From: CBDHDJ01 sp965261645
Lineage (GTDB): Bacteria > Pseudomonadota > Alphaproteobacteria > SHVV01
Direction of reading: 5' to 3'
DNA length: 64,000 bases
Assembly (NCBI GenBank): GCA_965261645.1
Contig: CBDHDJ010000003.1
Location: forward strand, 620,001-684,000
The position numbers and the translations under genes were made by a program. The stretch's first letter is position 1, and the number at the start of each line of letters is the position of its first letter. This document shows positions 43,305 to 50,945 of the stretch, piece by piece. The notes under the pieces are model-generated. The model saw only the letters and a program-made list of their open reading frames with translations. It was not told the DNA's origin and did not search any database.

Positions 43305-45832
43305 TCCGGCGTCATGAACTCGCGCCTGCGCTCCTCGCTCATCGTCCAGGGTAGCCAGGGCGACAGATCGTCGGGCGGCTGGCGACCGTTCTCCGCGCAG
43401 GCTTCGAGCCACGCCTCCAGCCAGCGCAGGACATCGATGCCGTTCAAGGCGAGGGTGCCGAGGACCGAGTACATGGTCGCCGTGAAGTCGGCGCCGTCCT
43501 CGCTGTCGGAGCCGAAGCTCAATCGTCGCCCGATAACGGCCCCCCGAAGTGCGCGCTCCCCGGCGTTGTTGTCCATCGGAACCTGGGGATTGTCGACGAA
43601 GACGCTCAGTCCCTCGCGATGCTTGAGCAGCGAGCGCAGCGCCTTGCCCTCGCGCGCCTTGGCCGACAGGCCGGCCAGCTCCGCTTCGGCCTGCGCGAAT
43701 AGCTCGTCGACCGCCTTCTTCAACTCGTCCTGCGCCGCGTCGAACGCTGGCGTCTGGCAGTCTGGAGCGGGGTCGTAATGCTTCAGCCGTTCCTTGTTCA
43801 GACGGTAGATCTCCGCGATCCGCTCGATCCATCCCCCGCACCATTGCCTCAGCTTCGCCTGGCCGGCGGCGCACTCGATGAAGTCGCGCCGCTGGTGGAT
43901 CCAGCACCAGCACAGGATCACCTTGCCGTCGAGCTCGCGCGCCATCTTCGTGTACGCGACGTAGCGGTCGCAGACCAGGAACACGGTGCCCTTGACCGAA
44001 CCGAACAGCTTCATCGCGGCCTCGGCACTGCGCGAGGGGTCGATGTGGTAGTAGACCGCGTCCGTGCTCACCGAGATCCACAGCCAGGCCCGGCTCGAGC
44101 GGCCGGTCTCGCTCAGCGCCTGGATACGCCATCCGGTCTCGTCGCCGTGGCGCACCGCCATCCCGTTCTGGTAGGCGAGGATCGCCTCGGCGAGCGGCGC
44201 GAACAGCGGCAGGAAGCGGCGCACGCTGTCGGCCAGCGTCCCCGGCGCGATCGGCAATCCCTGGTCCGCCATCCATGCCGCGATGCGGCGCAAGGGCCGG
44301 AAGCAGGCAAAGCGCTCGTACAGGATGCGCGCCCAGACACTGATTCCGTAGGGCGTCCTGGGGAACAGCCGCGCCGGCGGGGGCGCGATCGCTTCCAGGG
44401 GCGAGGACGCGCAGTCGCAACCCCGGCGGTAGCGCGGACGCACGATCCTGCGGACGTGGGCCTTGACCTCGATCTCGATGACGGACGAGGAACGCTCGCC
44501 GTTCGCCACATAGGGCTCGCCGCAGCAGGAGCACACGAGCGCGTCCTGCGGCGGCTCCTGCCGTTCCTCCTTCTCCTCGAGCGCAGGCCGCGGCGTACGG
44601 CCGTGACCGGACGCGCCGCGCTGCTGGCCGCGCTTGCGCTCCGAGCGCGGCGTCTCCTGCCGCTCGCTCCTGCTCCCGAAGACCGCCTTCGACAAGACGG
44701 CCCGGGTCGAGCGGAGCTGGGCAATCCGGGCTTGCAGCCTCGCTCTGTGGGCACGCAGGGACTTTATCTTCTTGCCCTGTGCAGCGTTCGCCTTGCGCTG
44801 TCGGGCGATCTCCTTGTGCAGCGACTCGATGGTCTTGTTCCGATCGCGCACCGTCCTGAAGATCGCGGACAGCAGGGGACGTTCGGCAAGCTTGGCCTCC
44901 AACTCCTCCTTCTGGATGGCGGACTTCCTCAGGGCACGTTCCAGATGGAAGATGCGCCACGACTGCGATTCGATGAGGGCCATCTGGTCGTGGTATCCCG
45001 CCAGTTCCCCGCGCTGCAGCTTGGTTTCGAAGGTCAGCCGGCGTACCGTCGCCTTGAGGTCCTGCAACCCTTCCTGCTCGCGGCGCAGCCGGCCGGCTTC
45101 CCGGTTCAGGGAACCGACTTCCCCGCGCAGCGCCTTGATCGTGTCCTTCTGCCTCCGCGCCCGTTCCAGCGCCTTGCGCAGCTGGGCACTGGCCTGCCGA
45201 GGCGGCGGAGACCGTGCCGCTCGTTTCAACCTGCGACGAAGCGCCTCGACCTTCCTGCGCAGCGCCGCGATCTCGTCCTTCTGCTCCTGCGAGCGTTCCA
45301 GCGCCTTGCTCAGCCGGGCGTTTTCTCGGGTCAGGGAAGCGATTCCCCGGCGCGGCGCCCCGGCCGTGTCCTTGCCGGGCTTCGGTGCCTGCAAGGCTTC
45401 GCGCAGCTGGAAGACTTTGATGCGCAGCGACATGATCGTGCAGCGCTTGCGCGAATCGACACCGGCCTGCGAAAGCAGCTTCTCCAGCCGCGCCACTTCC
45501 GACTGGAAGAACAGCGCGTCCTTCGCCGCGCGGCGGACCTCCTTGACCTCCTCGATCGCCGCCTTGAGCTTGTCCCGACCCTTGTCGAGCTGTGTCTTCA
45601 GCAAGCCCGCTCGGGAACGGGCGGCCCTCTCTGCCTGGAGCACCTCTTCGGCGCGCGCTTCCGCCGCGTCCGCCCGAGCCCGTTCCGTCTCCGCACGGGC
45701 CTGCGCCTGTTCGTACAGAGACCGCCAGTCGCGCGGTTCCGATGCCGGCGCCGCCATGGGGGGCGACCAGAGCCCGCCGTCCGCCTCGGCCGGCGTCAGG
45801 GTCGCCCCGAAATCCTCGTCGCGCATCGCCAT
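43301..45832 (-). CDS. tnpC: IS66-like transposase TnpC with long coiled-coil N-terminus
   Basis: An 843-aa protein, far longer than the usual 500-550 aa of TnpC. Residues about 30-395 are almost continuous coiled coil (AQARAETERARADAAEARAE, QKDEIAALRRKVEALRRRL). Then come the zinc-finger region (CSCCGEPY, CDCASSP), RTPYGISVWARIL, and the DDE catalytic core with RHGDETGWR, VCDRYVAY and PMDNNAGERALRG. The start at 45832 (MAMRDEDFG) lies just inside the right terminal repeat. It is an intact transposase without TnpA or TnpB partners. Confidence 0.92.
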   Translation of the reverse strand: MAMRDEDFGATLTPAEADGGLWSPPMAAPASEPRDWRSLYEQAQARAETERARADAAEARAEEVLQAERAARSRAGLLKTQLDKGRDKLKAAIEEVKEVRRAAKDALFFQSEVARLEKLLSQAGVDSRKRCTIMSLRIKVFQLREALQAPKPGKDTAGAPRRGIASLTRENARLSKALERSQEQKDEIAALRRKVEALRRRLKRAARSPPPRQASAQLRKALERARRQKDTIKALRGEVGSLNREAGRLRREQEGLQDLKATVRRLTFETKLQRGELAGYHDQMALIESQSWRIFHLERALRKSAIQKEELEAKLAERPLLSAIFRTVRDRNKTIESLHKEIARQRKANAAQGKKIKSLRAHRARLQARIAQLRSTRAVLSKAVFGSRSERQETPRSERKRGQQRGASGHGRTPRPALEEKEERQEPPQDALVCSCCGEPYVANGERSSSVIEIEVKAHVRRIVRPRYRRGCDCASSPLEAIAPPPARLFPRTPYGISVWARILYERFACFRPLRRIAAWMADQGLPIAPGTLADSVRRFLPLFAPLAEAILAYQNGMAVRHGDETGWRIQALSETGRSSRAWLWISVSTDAVYYHIDPSRSAEAAMKLFGSVKGTVFLVCDRYVAYTKMARELDGKVILCWCWIHQRRDFIECAAGQAKLRQWCGGWIERIAEIYRLNKERLKHYDPAPDCQTPAFDAAQDELKKAVDELFAQAEAELAGLSAKAREGKALRSLLKHREGLSVFVDNPQVPMDNNAGERALRGAVIGRRLSFGSDSEDGADFTATMYSVLGTLALNGIDVLRWLEAWLEACAENGRQPPDDLSPWLPWTMSEERRREFMTPE

Positions 45833-45941
45833 GGGCGCGACGATAGCGAATCGCGGTCGCCGTTACCAGTGTCTTGTAGAGGGTGTCGAAAATGACGTCA
45901 GCCCTCCCCATCACCCCGTGACCGAACGCTTTCAGCTAGAG

Positions 45942-46190
45942 TTCCGTTTACATAAAACGGTTGACGATTTATCGTAATCATTACGCAACCGTCTGACATC
46001 AAATCAGGGCGCATTGGAGCGTATGCTTGTCGAGAAAGCAAGCAAGGATCGGCTGCGAGTAATAAGAAAATGATAGCTAAAATAACAAGTTATCATACCC
46101 CGGCGCATCCATGCGCACGTATGTCGGGCAAATGACCTTCTGAAAATATGTTTGCTCGAGGCCTCTTCACCGTGAGGAGAGCTTCGACAA
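45942..46190 (+). promoter_or_regulatory. AT-rich upstream region of stalk lipoprotein gene, copy 2
   Basis: This is notably AT-rich against its surroundings. CGTAATCATTACG (45973-45985) is a perfect palindrome and ATAAC-AA-GTTAT (about 46082) a second inverted repeat; both could be operators. TTGACG at 45961 could be a -35 box, but no good -10 was found at the right distance. GAGGAGAG at about 46174 is the ribosome-binding site. Copy 1 lost this region: homology stops near 46154. Confidence 0.45.
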
Positions 46191-48113
46191 ATGCTTAGAA
46201 ACAAACTTATGACGGCTTGCAGCGTTGCCTTGCTCACGGCGGCGCTGTACGGCTGCTCCAGCAGCTCCGATGATGGGGCTAACATGAAAGTACAAGATCT
46301 GGAGGATCAGATCGCTGCGCTGAGTGCTGAATTGGGAGAGGGGGAGGAGCTTACGCCCGAGGCCCTCGCGGCGCTCATTGCAGCGAAGGATGCCGCAGTA
46401 GCCGCTTTGGCGGCTGCGATGACTGCCCACGAGGCAGCTCTTGCAGCAGCAGCCATGGAGGCGATGACTGCCCACGAGGCGGCTCTTGCAGCAGCGGCCG
46501 TGGCGGCGGAAGCGGCCAAGGTGGCGGCTCTTGCAGCAGCGGCCGTGGAGGCGGAAGCGGCCAAGGTGGCGGCTCTTGAAGCAGCAGCCATGGAGGCGAT
46601 GACTGCCCACGAGGCAGCTCTTGCAGCAGCGGCTGTAGCCGCTGCAGATTTGGCTGCGGCTGACAAGCAAGCGGCTCTTGATGCTGCGGAAGTGATAGCC
46701 GATGCAGCCCAGGTGGATGCCCTTGCTGCTGCGAAGGTGATAGCCGATGCAGCCCAGGTGGGTGCCCTTGCGGCTGCGAAGGTGATAGCCGATGCAGCCC
46801 AGGTGGATGCCCTTGATGCTGCGAAGGTGATAGCCGATGCCGCTCTAAAGATGGTTCAGGATGATCTCGACGAACTCGAGGAAGATCTTGCAGAGGAGAT
46901 AGCTGCGGGGGCACTGAAGGAAAAATTCGCCAGAGAGGCGTCGATAAAGATGGCGATTGAGGAGGGTACCCCCACCAACAGGGTTGGGACCGCCGCCAAA
47001 GCGGTGCCCACTGGCATTACGGCGACGGACGTGATCGTGAAACGCACCCCGGCTGGCATGGTTACCGTCGATGTGAATGGCGCAACAGACGACGTGTACG
47101 CTGGTGGCGAAACCACAGCCGGTAGCGGCAACTGGAACAGTGTCACGATGACGAAGACCAACTCTGACGTTGCCGAGACTACAGATACCTTGGTGATCTA
47201 CACAGACATCGACGAGCCGGCGGATGTGGACATCGAGACAGTTTACACCGACGACTCCGCCGCAAATCTGTTGGACGCCGCCCTTGCTCATGGCGACGAC
47301 ATGACCGATGTGCGTTATGGAAAGGCCCAGTCTGACGACTTCCCCTCGGGTCCCGGTGTAACCTTGACTTACGGGACGGGTGGACTGGAATTAACAGTTC
47401 TTGGCACTTTTGACGGAGTGCCGGGCGCATTCAAGTGCACCGACGATCCTTGCATGGTATCGACCGACGACAAGGGCAAACTTAAGACATCAATGGACTG
47501 GAGGTTCACCCCTGCTTCGCCTCTTGATGCCACGGTCAAGGTTCCGGACGCGAATTACGCGTACTTCGGTTGGTGGCTGAATAAGCCAAAGGAAAACGAC
47601 GATACGCACGATGTCGAGGTCTTCGCGGGTGGAACAAATGTGGTAACTGCTCTGGCCGCAGGGATCGTGGGCAACGCGAGGTATTCGGGTCCGGCAGCCG
47701 GAAAGTATGTGACGAAGACCTTCACTGCCGGGGCGCAAACCGATGCTGGCGTTGGTCACTTCACTGCGAACGCCAACCTGACGGCCAAGTTCGGTGATGA
47801 TGCCAACGCCGCAGCAGATGGTACCATCGGCGGCTCCGTCACAGGCTTCGAACTGGACGACGGATCGAACCCGGGTTGGACAGTGAAATTGGAGGATGCT
47901 CCGTTCACTGGTGATGGCACCTTCGATGGCACAACCGAAGTGAACTTCGGCGGCGGTCTCACGGATGGTGATATGGCAGCGGGGACGTGGCAAGGCGCGT
48001 TCTACGGTGCTGGCGCGGAAGTCGATGATGCACCGGACGCGGTCGCCGGCACCTTCGACGCGGTTACGGAGAATGCCGCTGTGATCGGCGGGTTCGGCGC
48101 AACCAAGCAGTAG
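46191..48113 (+). CDS. Stalk lipoprotein: Ala-rich coiled coil plus TbpB-like barrel, copy 2
   Basis: A 640-aa lipoprotein with the same leader and lipobox (LYGC) as copy 1. The coiled-coil stalk (about 30-250) is different: AMTAHEAALAAAA and AEAAKVAALAAAA units, then four 16-residue AAKVIADAAQVDAL-type repeats. The head shares FKCTDDPCMVST (Cx4C), YAYFGWWLNKP, GPAAGKYVTKTFTAG and the ending GTFDAVTENAAVIGGFGATKQ, close to copy 1 only in places, so head and stalk have diverged much more than the neighbouring slam gene. It is the first gene of its cassette, probably the main surface-displayed ligand-binding protein. Confidence 0.85.
   Translation: MLRNKLMTACSVALLTAALYGCSSSSDDGANMKVQDLEDQIAALSAELGEGEELTPEALAALIAAKDAAVAALAAAMTAHEAALAAAAMEAMTAHEAALAAAAVAAEAAKVAALAAAAVEAEAAKVAALEAAAMEAMTAHEAALAAAAVAAADLAAADKQAALDAAEVIADAAQVDALAAAKVIADAAQVGALAAAKVIADAAQVDALDAAKVIADAALKMVQDDLDELEEDLAEEIAAGALKEKFAREASIKMAIEEGTPTNRVGTAAKAVPTGITATDVIVKRTPAGMVTVDVNGATDDVYAGGETTAGSGNWNSVTMTKTNSDVAETTDTLVIYTDIDEPADVDIETVYTDDSAANLLDAALAHGDDMTDVRYGKAQSDDFPSGPGVTLTYGTGGLELTVLGTFDGVPGAFKCTDDPCMVSTDDKGKLKTSMDWRFTPASPLDATVKVPDANYAYFGWWLNKPKENDDTHDVEVFAGGTNVVTALAAGIVGNARYSGPAAGKYVTKTFTAGAQTDAGVGHFTANANLTAKFGDDANAAADGTIGGSVTGFELDDGSNPGWTVKLEDAPFTGDGTFDGTTEVNFGGGLTDGDMAAGTWQGAFYGAGAEVDDAPDAVAGTFDAVTENAAVIGGFGATKQ
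46684..46846. repeat. 48-bp tandem repeat in stalk gene copy 2
   Basis: GCGAAGGTGATAGCCGATGC and the following GCCCAGGTGGATGCCCTTG recur three to four times, encoding AAKVIADAAQV-type units. Confidence 0.85.
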
Positions 48114-48123
48114 GCCGACCGAG

Positions 48124-48153
48124 GGGTCAGGTTCTCGCATGAGACCCTGACCC
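48124..48153 (+). terminator. Hairpin after stalk gene copy 2
   Basis: GGGTCAGGTTCTC and GAGACCCTGACCC pair with one mismatch around GCAT and are followed by TTTGGG. It may work together with the stronger terminator at 48175. Confidence 0.55.
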
Positions 48154-48174
48154 TTTGGGCTCAAACTTCTGGAA

Positions 48175-48207
48175 GAGGGTGGCAGGTTTTGCCACCCTCT
48201 TTTTTTG
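48175..48207 (+). terminator. Terminator/attenuator between stalk gene and slam, copy 2
   Basis: GAGGGTGGCAGGTTTTGCCACCCTC followed by eight T. It is conserved with 35243-35273, so the arrangement is retained in both cassettes. Confidence 0.9.
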
Positions 48208-48236
48208 TCCCGCAAAGACCCTTCAGAGTAGCAAAC

Positions 48237-49619
48237 ATGATGATCACCCCTCTCCTGCGCGCCCTGGCGGCCGGTGTCTTCCTCCTGCTCGCCGCCCCGG
48301 CATGGAGCACGGGGGAGGAGCCGCCCCCGCCACCGGCCGCAAGCCAATCCGCCGTGGCTGCCGTCGCGGAGACCCGAACCCTGATCGTGGAGGGCCGGTT
48401 CGAGGAGGCACTGGGCATCCTGCGGCCGCTGGCCCGGGGCGGCGCGGTCGAGGCGAACGTGCTCTTCCTCATCGGCCTGGCAGCGATCGGCGCATCGCAG
48501 CAGCCCAATCTTTCCGGCGACGAGAGGGAGGCGCTGCTGGACGAGGCCATCGCCTCGCTGCGCGCTATGCTGATCGACCGCCCCGATCTGGTGCGCGTCC
48601 GCCTGGAGCTGGCCCGGGCCTTCTTCCTCAAGGGGGAGAACGACCTGGCGCGCAAGCATTTCGAGCACGTCCTGGCGGGAAGCCCGCCCGGGGCAGTGAC
48701 CGCCAATGTGCGCCGCTTTCTCTCGGAGATCCGGGCGCGGCGGCGCTGGAGCCTGCGTGTCGGTTTCGCGCTGGCGCCCGACACCAACATTGGGGGCACC
48801 TCGGCAGAGAGAACCATCTATATCAACGACCTGCCGTTCACCCGCGACCAGGCGGAGCTGACGACGTCGGGCATCGGCGTCTCGGTATGGGGAGGCTGGG
48901 AATACCAGCATCCGCTCGGCGAGCGTCTTCGCCTGCGCATCGGGGCCGACGCCTCGCGGCGTGAGTACGCGGGCCGCCGCTTTGACCAGATGTTTGTGTC
49001 GGGGCATGCGGGACCGCGCTGGCTGGTGGGTGCAAACACGGAGGCGAGCGTGCTGGCAAGCGCGCACCGGCGCTGGAGCGCCGACGTGCCGGACTACGAC
49101 GCCTTTGGCGGGCGGATCGAGGCCGGGCACCGGTTCACCCGGCGGGTGACGGCGAGCGCGAGGGCGTCGTGGCACGATCGCCGGTACCGGACGCGGATGT
49201 TCCTGGACGGGCCGGCCATGGACGCCTCGCTGAGCGGGGCCTGGGTGGTGACCCCGACGGTACGGGCGGATGCCGCGCTGGGCTGGGGGCGCGAACAGCC
49301 GGAGAGGGAGAGATGGCGCAATGCCAGCCGCTGGCTGCGACTGGGCGCCTCGGTTATCCTGCCGCGGGGCTTCACCGTGGGCGGCAGCGGCGAGTTGCGC
49401 CGGACGGACTACGAGGGCAACTGGTTCCCGTTCACGACCACCGGCGAGCCCCGGGAGGACCGGACCCGTTCCTTACGGGTCTCGGTGCACAACCGGATCT
49501 TCGCATGGAAGGGCTTCAGCCCGCAACTCTCGCTGGTGCACGAGGTGCGGACGACCAATGCGCAGCTCTACGACTACAAGCGCACCGGCGGTGAATTACG
49601 CTTCGTGCGCCTTTTCTGA
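48237..49619 (+). CDS. Slam-like surface lipoprotein assembly modifier, copy 2
   Basis: 460 aa, nearly identical to copy 1 over the whole length, including the TPR-like region, the barrel and the terminal ...ELRFVRLF. The start is the ATG at 48237 (MMITPLLRALAAG), 30 nt after the terminator; no strong Shine-Dalgarno is visible (CAGAGTAGC). It should move the TbpB-like lipoproteins of this locus through the outer membrane. Near-identity while the stalk substrates differ suggests one Slam specificity can serve several substrates. Confidence 0.9.
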   Translation: MMITPLLRALAAGVFLLLAAPAWSTGEEPPPPPAASQSAVAAVAETRTLIVEGRFEEALGILRPLARGGAVEANVLFLIGLAAIGASQQPNLSGDEREALLDEAIASLRAMLIDRPDLVRVRLELARAFFLKGENDLARKHFEHVLAGSPPGAVTANVRRFLSEIRARRRWSLRVGFALAPDTNIGGTSAERTIYINDLPFTRDQAELTTSGIGVSVWGGWEYQHPLGERLRLRIGADASRREYAGRRFDQMFVSGHAGPRWLVGANTEASVLASAHRRWSADVPDYDAFGGRIEAGHRFTRRVTASARASWHDRRYRTRMFLDGPAMDASLSGAWVVTPTVRADAALGWGREQPERERWRNASRWLRLGASVILPRGFTVGGSGELRRTDYEGNWFPFTTTGEPREDRTRSLRVSVHNRIFAWKGFSPQLSLVHEVRTTNAQLYDYKRTGGELRFVRLF

Positions 49620-49722
49620 CGCCACAGGGCGATCACGTGCCGGCATCTTCTTTGTTGCCATGCTTGCAACCGCGCCGGACTGCATGCGCATGCGCTAATG
49701 ACGGCCCGTACCTGTCGATCGC

Positions 49723-50808
49723 ATGGGAACCACCACCGTGCCCCACCGCGTCCCAATGAAGCCTGCGCCCGGCCGGGCCGGCAGGCGGGGCCTCGTCCTT
49801 GTTTGCGCGCTCGCCTTCTCTGTTCTGTGGCCGGGTGCCGGCACCACCGGCGAGTTGGCCTGGGGTGATGTTGCCACGCCGCTGCGCATCGTCAACCTGA
49901 ACCCGTTTCAGCTCCTCTACGGCGTGCCCGGTTCGCTGGGCGCCCGCGTGATGACGCCGGGCTCGTCCGAACTGATCGCCTCGGTGGATATGGCCTCACA
50001 CCTGGTCGAGGCCAGCGCAGGCGCGGAGCGGGTCCTGATCGACGGCGAGACCCACAGGCAGGGGCTTGCCTTGAGACACGGATTCGGGGATGGCTGGGAG
50101 TATCTGTTCGAGGTCTCCGCCCTCTCCCATCGCGCGGGCAGGTTGGACGGGTTCATCGAGACCTGGCATGACGTGTTCCACCTGCCCCAGGGCGACAGGG
50201 ACCGCGCGCCGCGCGACCGCCTGGGGCTGTTCTACGCCAACGGTGGGAGAACCTACTACGATATCGGGCGGAGTGTGTCTTCGCTCGGGGATATCAGCCT
50301 CGGGGTTGGCTATGCGATGCCGCATTGGCCCTTTCCGAACGACGGTCTTGCGATCCGGGGAAGTGTCAAGCTTCCGACCGGCGATGAGCGCGCGTTGGCG
50401 GGTTCCGGCGGTCATTCGGCCTCGCTCTGGGCGGAGACCTCAGGCGCACTGCCAGGATCTGCCGGCACACGCAGCTGGTTATACAGTGCGAGCCTGGGAG
50501 CGCTTGCCGGGGAGGCGCCGCGCGGACTTCCGGACCTTGGCAACCGATTTATTGCCTTCGGACATCTTGGCGCGACCTGGCGGCCCCTCGACCATCTGAG
50601 CCTGACGGCGCAGATCAATGCCCATTCCTCGCCCTATGGTGCATCGGATGTGGCGCCACTCGCCGATCCTGGCGTCATGATCGGCCTCGGCGGCGCGTTG
50701 CGGCTCAGCAAGCACGCGACGCTTGAGATCGCCGTTACCGAAGATGACGGCCTGCACCGCGGCGCACCCGATATCGGCCTGCATGCCGCGATCCGCTGGA
50801 GGCGGTAG
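49723..50808 (+). CDS. DUF3187 outer-membrane protein, copy 2
   Basis: 361 aa, almost identical to 32670-33755. It has the same signal region (alternative start MKPAPG at 49756), NLNPFQLLYGVPGS opening and beta-rich body. It lies 103 nt after the slam stop. Small differences (GAFDGFIET against GRLDGFIET) show the two copies have begun to diverge. Confidence 0.8.
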   Translation: MGTTTVPHRVPMKPAPGRAGRRGLVLVCALAFSVLWPGAGTTGELAWGDVATPLRIVNLNPFQLLYGVPGSLGARVMTPGSSELIASVDMASHLVEASAGAERVLIDGETHRQGLALRHGFGDGWEYLFEVSALSHRAGRLDGFIETWHDVFHLPQGDRDRAPRDRLGLFYANGGRTYYDIGRSVSSLGDISLGVGYAMPHWPFPNDGLAIRGSVKLPTGDERALAGSGGHSASLWAETSGALPGSAGTRSWLYSASLGALAGEAPRGLPDLGNRFIAFGHLGATWRPLDHLSLTAQINAHSSPYGASDVAPLADPGVMIGLGGALRLSKHATLEIAVTEDDGLHRGAPDIGLHAAIRWRR

Positions 50809-50945
50809 TGCCCCCCCGGCTGGCGTCCAGCCAACCGGCCCGAAACCGAGCAACGGCATGCTCATGGCATTACAATGGGCACGTTGCCGGCGATGCCGCT
50901 GACTATTCGCCAGTAATGCAGCGCAACACGAGGAGCCCCCGAGCG

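Larger units (their letters stand above)
42386..45933 (-). mobile_element. Complete IS66-like element, copy 2
   Basis: Perfect 27-bp terminal inverted repeats (GAAAGCGTTCGGTCACGGGG..., 42386-42412 and 45907-45933) enclose a tnpC and a DUF4338/druA gene. Flanks GGCTAGAG (42378-42385) and AGCTAGAG (45934-45941) are an 8-bp target duplication with one mismatch, the size usual for IS66. At 3,548 bp, with both genes intact, it looks functional. Its sequence differs clearly from copies 1 and 3. Confidence 0.93.

Noticed and set aside
48189..48236. Upstream start for slam copy 2
   Set aside because: The extra codons run through the terminator hairpin and precede a clear signal peptide that starts at 48237.
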